Of a DNA stretch of 64,000 nt, positions 35,709 to 44,217 are shown one piece after another (the first letter of the stretch is position 1; each line of letters begins with the position of its first letter). The stretch is taken from positions 1 through 64,000 of the forward strand of contig CAIXGS010000076.1 in assembly GCA_903919125.1 (NCBI GenBank). Direction: 5' to 3'. This stretch comes from an uncultured Spartobacteria bacterium (GTDB taxonomy: Bacteria > Verrucomicrobiota > Verrucomicrobiia > Chthoniobacterales > Chthoniobacteraceae). The translations under genes and the position numbers were made by a program. The notes beneath the pieces are model-generated. The model did not search any database, had not been told where the DNA came from, and was given only the letters and a program-made list of their open reading frames with translations.

Positions 35709-36812
35709 ATGCTGCCCATCGAACATCTGTACGTCCACATCCCGTTCTGCCCCAAGCTCTGTCCTTACTGTTGTTTCTACGTGGAAGAAGGAGGGCGCAA
35801 TAAGAACATCGCCTTTTTAGACGCTCTTTTGAGTGAGTTGGACGCGGTTCAAGCCCTGCGACCAGTAGTCCCCAAGACCATCTATTTTGGTGGAGGCACC
35901 CCCACTGCGCTTCTGGTGGACCAACTAGAATATCTCCTCAAGGGCATCCACGCGCGCCTCCCGCTCAACGCACTCCAAGAATGGACGGTGGAGGCCAACC
36001 CGGCGACGGTGCGCCCAGAGAAAGCGCGAGTATTACGCGAGGCTGGGGTGACTCGAATGAGCCTCGGGGTGCAGTCATGGAACTCGTCGACTCTTAAAAC
36101 ATTGGGGCGCGTCCACTCAGCACAACAGGCTCACACAACCTATGATTTGCTACGCAGCACGGGCTTTCCTGCTGTAAACATCGACCTCATGTTCTCTGTT
36201 CCAGGGCAGACTCCGGAAGAATGGGAATGCGACCTGAAGACTACGCTAGGGCTTAAACCCGAACACATTTCAGCCTACTGCCTCACCTACGAAGAAGACA
36301 CCGAGTACTTCAGAAAACTCCGCACCGGCCAGTTCGTGCAGAGCGAAGAAAAGGACGCCCGTATGTTTGAACTGACCATGGATGTGCTGTCCGAGGGAGG
36401 GTTTCGCCAATACGAAATTTCAAATCATGCGAGGCGCGGGTTTGAATCCATGCACAACCTCGCCTACTGGCAGGGGCGCGAGTACCTAGGACTTGGGCCC
36501 AGCGCATTTTCCACTCTGGATGGAACGCGTTTCCAGAACGTGCGAGATACCGCTGAGTACGTAAAACGCCTTAAAGGCGGCGTTTCCCCAATGCTTACCC
36601 AAGAGCCGTTGCCACCCGAGACACTCTTGAAGGAGAGCATCGCGTTTGGACTACGCCTCGACATTGGAGTTGCCGAGGAACAGCTCGCTCCTTGGTCCGA
36701 TGAAACGGCGCATCTGGAGGAGATAGGCTTACTCGAACAGGTGGAAGGACACTTTCGGCTCACGCGCAGAGGCAAGATGCTGGCCGACGCGGTCGGGGAA
36801 CGCTTCATGTAG
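35709..36812 (+). CDS. hemW: HemW-like radical SAM protein
   Basis: 367 residues. Radical SAM cluster HIPFCPKLCPYCCFYVEEGG (Cys-x3-Cys-x2-Cys), GGGTPT loop, EANPATVRPEK, GVTRMSLGVQSWN and the FRQYEISNHARRG segment are family marks of the coproporphyrinogen oxidase-like HemW group, which acts as heme chaperone/trafficking protein rather than as HemN. The usual HemN extra C-terminal domain is absent. A winged-helix end (RLTRRGKMLADAVGE) is present. Start ATG at 35709. Confidence 0.88.
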   Translation: MLPIEHLYVHIPFCPKLCPYCCFYVEEGGRNKNIAFLDALLSELDAVQALRPVVPKTIYFGGGTPTALLVDQLEYLLKGIHARLPLNALQEWTVEANPATVRPEKARVLREAGVTRMSLGVQSWNSSTLKTLGRVHSAQQAHTTYDLLRSTGFPAVNIDLMFSVPGQTPEEWECDLKTTLGLKPEHISAYCLTYEEDTEYFRKLRTGQFVQSEEKDARMFELTMDVLSEGGFRQYEISNHARRGFESMHNLAYWQGREYLGLGPSAFSTLDGTRFQNVRDTAEYVKRLKGGVSPMLTQEPLPPETLLKESIAFGLRLDIGVAEEQLAPWSDETAHLEEIGLLEQVEGHFRLTRRGKMLADAVGERFM

Positions 36813-36831
36813 GGCGACGCCCAAAAACGAC

Positions 36832-37980
36832 TTACTCTTTGGGAACGTCCTTTTGCACCGGTTCGCGGCGAACCACTTGAAGTGAACGACGGTCTGCCGC
36901 TTTTTGGTAACTGTAAGAAAAGGGCAATGGGCTGGTTTGGCGATTTTCCACATAAGCGGCAGCCAGATCGCGTTGAGAGTTAGGGTCGAAAAGTTTGTGT
37001 GCTTCTACAAAACGCCCGTAAAGTTTCACGGGACCGATTTTTTTCAGATCCTTGTATTCCAGACCGGTTTCATCCTGAACGAGCAACGGGGCTCCCTCGA
37101 CCACATCGGTGCGGCAAATACTAAAGTAAGGCTTTGGCAACAGGTGAGAGGCAGCCTTCAGCAAGGTTGGATTTTTGCTACAATTCTTGAGCCACTGAGC
37201 CTCGTGCGGATGGGACTTTAGATACTCATCGGAAAGATCGAGGCAAACGTAGTCCACCACAACATTGCGGTCGTCTTTGGAAAGATCCAAACGCACAGAG
37301 GCCCATTTGGACTCTTTACTGGGAACACCCGGCTCGAACTCGTTTTTCTCCGCGTTCATTGTCAGCGGACGCACCGCATCGACGCGAAACCCGAGGGAGG
37401 CGGCAAACGCCATCATTACGGGAGTCGAGGTAATCTGAGCCGTAGTGCTGGCTGTATTTTCATTCAGATCGAGTGTCCGAAAGAAACCCAGAACGCCAAA
37501 CTTCACCCACTCTTGGCTAAACTTTTGGCGAAAAGCAGCAAGTGCCGCTGGCGACTTGGAGGAGAGCTCCACGGGCGCGCCTGCAGGTTGAATGGCCACC
37601 AAGATGTAGCGCTCGGCATCGGGAAACATCTGAGCGACGGTCACAAGATCGGGGCCTGAGAACGGGTAGAAGGCAGTGCCTCCCTTGGTGGGAGCAACCT
37701 CTATAGCGGCCCAGTTGCGAAGGGGTATACCGATAGCTTTCTCGTAAGATGCCCACGCGACCTGAGCGGACGACTTCACCGGCGCCTTGGCAGCGGGAGT
37801 AGTTGGAGAAGGGCTCGGGGTTTGCGGACTGGCGGGGACAGCGGTAGAGGCCTGAGGCAAGGCGGGAAGCCCAGCGTAATCACGGGCGAGCGCGTCTACG
37901 GTGCTGGAATCAGGCGCGGCGGCGAGCGAGAGAACCAATGAAAGCTGACAGAAAGCGATGGAGGGGGCAGTCAAACGCAT
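36832..37980 (-). CDS. Exported protein of unknown function (FSGPD motif)
   Basis: 382 residues from ATG 37980, with a signal peptide (MRLTAPSIAFCQLSLVLSLA). A Pro/Thr/Ser-rich linker to about residue 75 is followed by a folded region containing FYPFSGPDLVTVAQMFPDA and ERYILVAIQPAG, then DVVEGAPLLVQDETGLEYKD. Recurring F-x-GPD-x-A text is familiar from uncharacterised exported proteins of several phyla, but I do not know a function. It is the last of three genes with the APC permease (5-bp gap) and an a/b hydrolase, so it may take part in uptake or use of a small organic substrate. Confidence 0.7.
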   Translation of the reverse strand: MRLTAPSIAFCQLSLVLSLAAAPDSSTVDALARDYAGLPALPQASTAVPASPQTPSPSPTTPAAKAPVKSSAQVAWASYEKAIGIPLRNWAAIEVAPTKGGTAFYPFSGPDLVTVAQMFPDAERYILVAIQPAGAPVELSSKSPAALAAFRQKFSQEWVKFGVLGFFRTLDLNENTASTTAQITSTPVMMAFAASLGFRVDAVRPLTMNAEKNEFEPGVPSKESKWASVRLDLSKDDRNVVVDYVCLDLSDEYLKSHPHEAQWLKNCSKNPTLLKAASHLLPKPYFSICRTDVVEGAPLLVQDETGLEYKDLKKIGPVKLYGRFVEAHKLFDPNSQRDLAAAYVENRQTSPLPFSYSYQKAADRRSLQVVRREPVQKDVPKE

Positions 37981-37985
37981 AGGGA

Positions 37986-39311
37986 TTATTTTGGTGGAGG
38001 GGATTCCAAGAGAGACTCGTCGTTGGCTTGGCGACGGAGCAAAAAAATTGAAAAAATCAAAGCCGTTGCAATCGCCATTTCCTTGGGGCTTTCGGTAGCA
38101 GCCAAGACCAAAATGAGCAAAGAGCCCGCCAAAAATAGTGGCGCGGCGAACCACTTTGCGAACTTTGAAACCTTTTCCACAACATTCGCTTTAACGGAAT
38201 AAAGCCCTAAAACGGCGAGCATTGGAAAAATCCCGAGTAGAAAACCGGTTACCGTCAGAATCTGCTCAAAGGTTCCCGAAACAATCATCGCCATAGAGAG
38301 TCCCGCCTGAAGCCAGACCAGACTGGCAGGGACAGGTGCTTTTGCCCCCGAGTTTTCAACTTCTCCACGAGACTGTTTCAGGGCGGACTTGGAGCGGTAC
38401 CAGTCTAGCATTGTGTCCAGCACTCGAGGTCCCAAAAAGGCGGACGCGCCCAGCGAGGAAAGCAGGGCAAAGGCCACGACCCCGGCAAAGACCACAGCGG
38501 CCTGCTGGCCAAAAAGCTTGCGTACTAGGAGCTCCATCACCGCCTTTTCCGAAGCGAGTTCCGAAAGGGGGATATGACGCAAAAGCGCCAAATTCACACC
38601 AAGATACAACGCGAGCACTATCACGGTTCCCAGCAGCATCGCCATTGGGACATTGCGTTTGGCATCGCAAGTTTCAGCTGTGGAATAAATCGCGGCGCTC
38701 CATCCGAGATACGCGAACATTGAAAACATCACGGCTAAACCCCAAGCCGGCCCAAAAGGAGCCGCAGCCACCGCAGCACTTGCCGACTCGGTCAGCGCGG
38801 ACGCATGCGCCAAGCCCCAAACAGTCAAACCGCCCAACAAACAAAACTTCAAAATTGCGAGCCCAGTCTGAATCCGGATGCCAATCGCTCCGGAGGCAGA
38901 ATGCAACAAAGTAACCAGAAGAATGGCGAAAAGAGCTGCAGCTTTGCCAAGGGGCGCCGTTGCGGGGAAAGCTTTGGCAAGATAAGCGCCGAATCCGATG
39001 GCGGAGGCGGCATTGGAGGCCGCAAAACCCACGATGAAGGATACCCAGCCCGCAATTTCACCCATCGCCGGTGCATAAAATTTCCGCAGAATACTAGCCT
39101 CCCCACCGTTCTCAGGAACCCGCTTTGCAATGATCCCATAACAATAAGCCCCTAGAACCGCGTGAACGCCTGCGATAAGCCAAACAGCCATTACAGCGTT
39201 TGGAGATTTAACGAGGCCCAAAATTGAACCCGTAGTCGTGAGAATTCCCGACCCCAGCATACTGGCGACAACGAGGAAAGTAGCTGCTAGTAAGGATAAG
39301 GAGGGGGGCAT
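37986..39311 (-). CDS. APC-family amino acid/polyamine permease
   Basis: 441 residues, about 12 hydrophobic segments. The APC helix 1 motif SMLGSGILTTTGSILGLV, RVPENGGEASILRKFYAP and AYLGWSAAIYSTAETCD (helix 6 region) place it in the LeuT-fold amino acid-polyamine-organocation superfamily. The exact substrate is not legible. The ATG at 39311 is preferred over the GTG at 39317. Middle gene of a three-gene cluster: 19 bp after the hydrolase stop and 5 bp before the exported protein start. Confidence 0.85.
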   Translation of the reverse strand: MPPSLSLLAATFLVVASMLGSGILTTTGSILGLVKSPNAVMAVWLIAGVHAVLGAYCYGIIAKRVPENGGEASILRKFYAPAMGEIAGWVSFIVGFAASNAASAIGFGAYLAKAFPATAPLGKAAALFAILLVTLLHSASGAIGIRIQTGLAILKFCLLGGLTVWGLAHASALTESASAAVAAAPFGPAWGLAVMFSMFAYLGWSAAIYSTAETCDAKRNVPMAMLLGTVIVLALYLGVNLALLRHIPLSELASEKAVMELLVRKLFGQQAAVVFAGVVAFALLSSLGASAFLGPRVLDTMLDWYRSKSALKQSRGEVENSGAKAPVPASLVWLQAGLSMAMIVSGTFEQILTVTGFLLGIFPMLAVLGLYSVKANVVEKVSKFAKWFAAPLFLAGSLLILVLAATESPKEMAIATALIFSIFLLRRQANDESLLESPPPK

Positions 39312-39330
39312 GAGCACTTATGGGGGAAAA

Positions 39331-40218
39331 TCAGCGCGCTTTAGGGGCAAGCGCCCACGTCTTTTCTGCGAAAGCTGTCACGACAGAATTGAAGCGGGTG
39401 GGTTCGTCGAGGAAGAGCGCGTGGCCGGCTTCGTTAAAGAGCTCAACCTTTGCAAGGCTGGGCCGTTTTCGAAGCAGCGCCTCGCCTTGTTCCTCATACC
39501 GCGGCCGAATAGCGTAGAGCACAGGGACAGATTGCGCAAGGAGAGTATCGCGCCAATATTCACGGGGGTAGGGTTTGCGAAGCAACTCCCGAGCGGCCTC
39601 TTGCGGCACTTGGAGCGCGGAGGCATAGATCGCCTTGAAAAGCGGATCCGAGAGCGGTTTTTTCGTAAGACTGAGGGTAAAATCCCGCAAGTATGCGCTT
39701 CTGTCTTTAGGGCCAGCGGTGCCAGAACCGCTTTTGCTCGAGCCACCGCCCCCTGGCGGGCGTCCCTCGCCGATGGAGTTATCGATGAGCACCAAGCCCG
39801 CGAGGTCCGCAGGTTGATAGTGCGCGAGATAATCCAACACCTCCATCACACCCAAAGACCATCCGGCCAGAATCGGCCTCGTGGGTTTGACGACCTTCAG
39901 CAATTCATGAATGTCCCGACACCGCGCTTCTGGCGTATGGGCCCCGTTAAACACCTCCGACTTTCCTTGAGAACGAGGATCAAACGAGATGACGCGGAAG
40001 CGACGCGAAAGCTCACGGAGTTGAGCGTCAAATACTGCTGCGGGCATCAGCCAACCGGGAATGAACACCATCGTTTCCGGTCCCCTACCCGCTTCCAAAT
40101 AATGCAATTTCACCCCGTCTGAGGTGCGAAAAAATCGGTCTGAAACCCCTTCGGCAGCAAGGGAAACACCCTCCACAAAAAAGGCGATAAAACACCACAC
40201 CACAGCTCGCCACAGCAT
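39331..40218 (-). CDS. Alpha/beta hydrolase, exported
   Basis: 295 residues from ATG 40218 (signal-like MLWRAVVWCFIAFFVEGVSLA). The a/b-hydrolase elements are present: oxyanion strand MVFIPGWLMPAAVF, nucleophile elbow AGWSLGVMEVLDYLA (Ser), acid in the LRKRPSLAKVELFNEA region and catalytic His in NEAGHALFLDEP. An insertion with a Gly/Ser-rich loop (GGGGSSKSGSG) sits near the lid. The frame extends upstream to 40350 with cysteine-rich text that does not look like a signal. First gene of a likely operon with the APC permease. Substrate unknown. Confidence 0.82.
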   Translation of the reverse strand: MLWRAVVWCFIAFFVEGVSLAAEGVSDRFFRTSDGVKLHYLEAGRGPETMVFIPGWLMPAAVFDAQLRELSRRFRVISFDPRSQGKSEVFNGAHTPEARCRDIHELLKVVKPTRPILAGWSLGVMEVLDYLAHYQPADLAGLVLIDNSIGEGRPPGGGGSSKSGSGTAGPKDRSAYLRDFTLSLTKKPLSDPLFKAIYASALQVPQEAARELLRKPYPREYWRDTLLAQSVPVLYAIRPRYEEQGEALLRKRPSLAKVELFNEAGHALFLDEPTRFNSVVTAFAEKTWALAPKAR

Positions 40219-40443
40219 TCGCCCCAGAAATCGCCGTGATTGCTGTGCCCCTCCATCTTGCCCGCGAGTTGAGCGTCGGCCCAAACCGCGAGTTGCATTT
40301 TTACAACAGGAAAACCACTGCCAATCTAAACAAACAGGCCGAACACTCATGATAAAAATCCCCCCAACTCAACTTACCACGCGGAGAATCTTTGCGCCAT
40401 CGGGTGTTCTCTGAATGAGCGCAATGGAACGACCCCAACCCGC

Positions 40444-42051
40444 TCAGCGCTTACGGCGCAAAGTGTAGGCCGCTCGAACGTTCAATAGCTTTTCCCCATC
40501 GGCAGCACGCAACTTCTCAAGGTAGAAGTCGTACACAAAATTTTCATGCAATTCCGCGAGGGTTACATCCGCAGTGAAGCCGTCCTCACTCAGAACCACA
40601 GCAGTGGGCGCGAGAATTTCCTGCTCCAACTCCGGGGACCCATATTCTTTGTGATAAGCGTAGGTATAACGACGGATTTTCCAAAGCGTCGGGTCTACGC
40701 TAGAGGAATCCAGAGGCCGAGTGAAACGGACTTTGAAGCCCGTCTTGGTGAGGTTGATGGCCAATGCGTCCATCGGGGCAGGCCCCACGGGTTCCACAAC
40801 TCCAAGGTTTTCTCCACCAGCCCAGGTGAGGTGGGTACGGCCGAACCACAGTTGGTCACCACGGAAGGCGAGTCGGTGGAGACCTGCCTGAAGCTGTGAG
40901 GTTTCAACGAAGGGATAGCAAGCGCCCTGCCACACGCCGTCAACCTCCTCCAAGGTCACGCGCAACAGTTTGGGCACGTTCATTTCGCCAATCACAAACT
41001 GACCGCCGTACGGACCCCATGCTGGCGTTTTTGGAATCAGCACCATCTGGGTCGGCGAGTTGGCATAAGAAAGATGCGGGAACCACACCGCTGCAGGCGT
41101 CCGCAGTTTGTCCAAGGTCTCTATGGGCACATCCAGCGGTGCTACCTTACCCCAATTCTCACGCCAAGGCAGGGAAGCCGGATGCCCGTAAAAGCCACCC
41201 TTTTTCACAACATGCAATTCACTGCTTCCGCGCCAATCGCCCTGATTGTCGGAAACAACCAAATGCCCCTCTGCGTCAAAACCCAAGCCATCGGGCGAGC
41301 GAAATCCAGAGGCAAAAGGCGTCGACTTTCCAGTAAGTGGGTCCAGTTCTAGGATCCAACCGCGCCACGGCACCCGGGAATACATTCGACCAGCTTCCTT
41401 GCTGGCCTTTTTCCAATCGCCGTAGAATTCCTTGCGATCCAGACCGATAGGAAGCCACTTACCGCGTACCTCCTCGTGCACGGTGTCCCCAGAGGAGGCG
41501 AGATTCAGCCCCACATACAATTTTCCCGAAGGCGCTCTGACTGGGCCGAAGGCAAACTCGTGGTAATTGCCCGTCATCCCAAAATCGTTTAGGACACTTT
41601 CGTAACTATCCGCCTTGCCACTGCCCGTAGTGTCGCGAAGGCGAGTCAGCTCAGGACGTTGCATGACAAGCAAGCTCCCGTCAGCTTCCTCCAAAATACC
41701 CAGCGGCTCGTGCAAGCCCTCCGCAAAAATGCTCCACTGCTCCTTCTCAGGATTCAAAATACCAACATCGCCCCGGTGGAATGCAGCGACGATACGGCCG
41801 TCTTTGAGCACGGACAGAGCGCCGACCTGAGAGTCGATTCCCGCAGGTGCCTTGACTTGGGTCACTTTGTAAAAGCGCCCCATCTGAGCGTCACGCTCCG
41901 AAGCGGAATAGAACGGTTTTTCAGGCGTGGTAGAAGTCGCAGCCGTTGCAGGAGCTTTGGCAGCAGGCGCGGCGGAAACGGCCTCCGCGTGAAGCGCAAT
42001 CGGCGCCAGAGTTAGAACGGCTGCGGAGTAGAGAGAAAAGCGAATTTGCAT
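40444..42051 (-). CDS. Exported beta-propeller (sorbosone/glucose dehydrogenase-like)
   Basis: 535 residues with signal peptide (MQIRFSLYSAAVLTLAPIAL). The body has propeller-type blades: RLRDTTGSGKADSYESVL, FGPVRAPSGKLYVGLNLA, ELDPLTGKSTPFASGFRS with PDGLGFDAEGHLVVSDN, and PAWGPYGGQFVIGEMN. This pattern is typical of the PQQ-type sugar dehydrogenase/L-sorbosone-dehydrogenase-like proteins common in planctomycetes and verrucomicrobia. No heme-c CxxCH is present. A C-terminal beta domain (LDSSSVDPTLWKIRRYTYAY) may be Ig-like. It starts 2 bp after the azurin-like gene, so electrons could pass to that copper protein; this is an inference. Confidence 0.75.
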   Translation of the reverse strand: MQIRFSLYSAAVLTLAPIALHAEAVSAAPAAKAPATAATSTTPEKPFYSASERDAQMGRFYKVTQVKAPAGIDSQVGALSVLKDGRIVAAFHRGDVGILNPEKEQWSIFAEGLHEPLGILEEADGSLLVMQRPELTRLRDTTGSGKADSYESVLNDFGMTGNYHEFAFGPVRAPSGKLYVGLNLASSGDTVHEEVRGKWLPIGLDRKEFYGDWKKASKEAGRMYSRVPWRGWILELDPLTGKSTPFASGFRSPDGLGFDAEGHLVVSDNQGDWRGSSELHVVKKGGFYGHPASLPWRENWGKVAPLDVPIETLDKLRTPAAVWFPHLSYANSPTQMVLIPKTPAWGPYGGQFVIGEMNVPKLLRVTLEEVDGVWQGACYPFVETSQLQAGLHRLAFRGDQLWFGRTHLTWAGGENLGVVEPVGPAPMDALAINLTKTGFKVRFTRPLDSSSVDPTLWKIRRYTYAYHKEYGSPELEQEILAPTAVVLSEDGFTADVTLAELHENFVYDFYLEKLRAADGEKLLNVRAAYTLRRKR

Positions 42052-42053
42052 GT

Positions 42054-43334
42054 TCAGGGGTTGGAGGGAGAGGGAGAGGGAGAGGGAGAGGGAGAGGGAG
42101 AGGGGGCGGGACGGGAGGCGGAGGGAGCGGATGTCTTGGAGGCGGCAGTTTCAAAAGCCTCTTTAGGCTGGATAAGGACGCTGAACTCCCCAGCTTTAGC
42201 AGCGGGGATCCGGAATCCACCCTTTGCCACTACACCCTCTGGAGAGGACCAATATGCGGAAGAATCTACGTGCACTAAGACATTGGAGCTGATGCCCGGC
42301 AGACGGAATTTCAATACGATTCCATTTTCTGAGGGCTGGACGCTTTCAAACACCTCCTGCGATCCTGCCTTGAAATGAAATTCTGGGAATTCCCCCTTCA
42401 AACTATAACCCAAGAATTTGAAATCCCCTGCCTTTAATTCACGACCCTTAAATCTCAGAGGAAACGCCTCGGAGGTCCACCAAGGCGCGTCTCCAAGCTC
42501 CGCGAGCTCTTTTCCGGACCCGCGCCAGTACTGAGAGCCATCCATGAATAGGCCGCTCCAAGCGTAACGCACGCGACATTCTGCACTATCGAAGCAATAA
42601 TTCTGGGTTCCCGGCAAGGCCACTCCAATCGAAGCGGGACCGGAGTTTGGCATAAAGAGGCGTTGCACAAAGGGCCGTTTACCGCCACCAGCAAGCCCTT
42701 TTTCTAGAGTTACTTGCGGAATATTCGTATCCTTCGAAAGAAGAGGCATCGGAACCCCCACGTACATCGCCCCGTACATCACCACTCCATGGCCTGGAAC
42801 GGTGCACACATAACCATAGACCCCAGGAGTCTCAGGCACCTTAAACTGAAGCACCGCTTTACTTTCCGGATTGATAACATCTGCGCTCGAGGCGATGATT
42901 CCAGGATGTTTTGGAAGCGCTCCCGGGCTTGCACCCGAGGCAGCCATCTCCATGGAAAGTTTCACTACCTCCTCTACCATACCGGGTTGTACAATTACAA
43001 AATTGTGGGGTTGGTGAGAGATGTCTACATTTTCCAAGTTGAAGGCGAGGAGCTCTCCTGGCTTGGTCTCAAAACGAGGAGGATCAAAACGCAGCCCCTC
43101 CGCCATCCGCAAAGATACGTTTTTGGGCTTCGGCGCGCCCTTCGATGGCGACTTGGCAGGAGACTGCGCGCTTTTCTGCTCGACAACCTTTTCATTTGAA
43201 GCCGGTTGCGAAGCAGCTTGTCCTGAAGCAGCTTGTCCTGAAGCGGCTTGTCCTGCATCTGGTGCGGCGGCCAATCCGAAAGGAACCGCAACAAACATAC
43301 CAACTATAGATCCTAACACTCTGGGGGTGGGCAT
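42054..43334 (-). CDS. Azurin-like blue copper protein with C-terminal extension
   Basis: 426 residues. A signal peptide (MPTPRVLGSIVGMFVAVPFG) and a Gln/Ala/Ser-rich linker precede a cupredoxin domain at about residues 75-200. Type 1 copper ligands are visible: His in DISHQPHNFVIV, then the loop YVCTVPGHGVVMYGAM, spaced Cys-x4-His-x3-Met as in azurin. The C-terminal ~210 residues (PVSSRL-like text; GSQYWRGSGKELAEL and SEAFPLRFKGRELKAGD) resemble no domain I know and may be a partner-binding module or second sandwich domain. A PSPSPS tail ends it. It lies directly upstream of the beta-propeller dehydrogenase (2-bp gap). Confidence 0.85.
   Translation of the reverse strand: MPTPRVLGSIVGMFVAVPFGLAAAPDAGQAASGQAASGQAASQPASNEKVVEQKSAQSPAKSPSKGAPKPKNVSLRMAEGLRFDPPRFETKPGELLAFNLENVDISHQPHNFVIVQPGMVEEVVKLSMEMAASGASPGALPKHPGIIASSADVINPESKAVLQFKVPETPGVYGYVCTVPGHGVVMYGAMYVGVPMPLLSKDTNIPQVTLEKGLAGGGKRPFVQRLFMPNSGPASIGVALPGTQNYCFDSAECRVRYAWSGLFMDGSQYWRGSGKELAELGDAPWWTSEAFPLRFKGRELKAGDFKFLGYSLKGEFPEFHFKAGSQEVFESVQPSENGIVLKFRLPGISSNVLVHVDSSAYWSSPEGVVAKGGFRIPAAKAGEFSVLIQPKEAFETAASKTSAPSASRPAPSPSPSPSPSPSPSNP
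42064..42105 (-). repeat. GGGAGA hexamer tract, codes PSPSPS tail of the azurin-like protein
   Basis: About seven hexamers at the 3' end of the azurin-like gene. They encode seven Pro-Ser dipeptides. Such a simple-sequence tract changes length by slippage; in hexamer steps the frame is kept. Confidence 0.85.
43216..43256 (-). repeat. 15-bp repeat (AASGQ) in the azurin-like gene
   Basis: Three near-identical 15-bp units, GCTTGTCCTGAAGCA-type, code for the AASGQ linker near the N-terminus of the copper protein. Same unit length as the secG array but unrelated sequence. Confidence 0.85.
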
Positions 43335-43408
43335 CTCCCCTTTTTATCAACTTATCGCGGGGTGCAAAGTCTAAGAACAGCTAACGGCCCGATTTTATTG
43401 CACATTCT

Positions 43409-43434
43409 CTATAAAAAGCTCAACAAGAGCTTAT
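43409..43434 (-). terminator. Possible weak terminator, minus strand
   Basis: On the minus strand a short AT-rich hairpin (AAGCTC ... GAGCTT, 5-nt loop) is followed by TTTTT-type text. It sits between the nuclease gene end (43497) and the azurin-like gene start (43334). Stem stability is modest. Confidence 0.4.
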
Positions 43435-43496
43435 TCGCGCAAGGCTTTTCGGCCGTAGCCCTTTCCCTGAACGGTAATTCACGCGAGCGCCCACAC

Positions 43497-44213
43497 TCAC
43501 TCTGATCCTCGCCCACCGTCTTCAAAACTATCTTCCACGAAAGCAGAGGCGCTCAGCCCGATGCGCAGCATTAAGTTCCAGCGATGCACCTCAGGCACAT
43601 CCTGCCAGACAGCGCGCACCACCATGAAAAGCTCCTCGCCTCTGCGCTCCAAAAGCCCCCATCCCACAGGAAGCTCCTGAGGCAATGCCACATCCGGTTC
43701 AGCAACAACGTAAAGAATGTTCGCGGCATTCCAGCGCGTAAGTCGCGCAAATTTGGTGCGGCTGTGCAACTGCGCCGTCAACGCATTCATCTCGGCCACG
43801 AGCTCGGCGTAGGGAACGCAGCCAGCATCGAGGTAGCGGTACATGTCGTACTCCGGGAACAGAGTCTCGCCTTCGCGCAATGTCGGAAAGTTGCGACGCA
43901 ACGACTCTTCAAGCTCGAGCTTTTTGAGTTGAAGAACCCCCAACTGTTCTCGGATAAGGTTCTCACAACGGGCATCCTTCAGGAAATTCGCACGGGTGTA
44001 CTTGCATTCGAACACCGCGGTGGCACCGGGCTTGAAAACCGTCCGACCACGGACCTTGCGAGGCCGTTCAGGACGGCAAGCTGCGACATCAATGCGGGCC
44101 CCGAGTTGGGGAACCTTCACCTCCATGGCCACCAAACCAAACTGCTGTTGCAGCGCCCAGCGAAATGCCAAACGCTTCAAATTATGAAGTTTGGAGCCCT
44201 TTCTGACAGCCAT
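43497..44213 (-). CDS. Putative PD-(D/E)XK nuclease (MmcB-like), coupled to SNF2
   Basis: 238 residues from ATG 44213 (MAVRKGSKLHNLKRLAFRWA). The likely active-site segment is GARIDVAACRPERP (Asp) followed by TAVFECKYTRANFLKD, an E-x-K with a downstream R-x-x-F-x-x-D pattern like the MmcB DNA-repair protein group. A further LPQELPVGWGLLERRGEEL region resembles the GWGLL end of that fold. It begins 4 bp after the SNF2 helicase stop. The pair is expected to act on DNA. Catalysis is inferred from motifs only; a nuclease-dead variant is possible. Confidence 0.6.
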   Translation of the reverse strand: MAVRKGSKLHNLKRLAFRWALQQQFGLVAMEVKVPQLGARIDVAACRPERPRKVRGRTVFKPGATAVFECKYTRANFLKDARCENLIREQLGVLQLKKLELEESLRRNFPTLREGETLFPEYDMYRYLDAGCVPYAELVAEMNALTAQLHSRTKFARLTRWNAANILYVVAEPDVALPQELPVGWGLLERRGEELFMVVRAVWQDVPEVHRWNLMLRIGLSASAFVEDSFEDGGRGSE

Positions 44214-44217
44214 AAAC

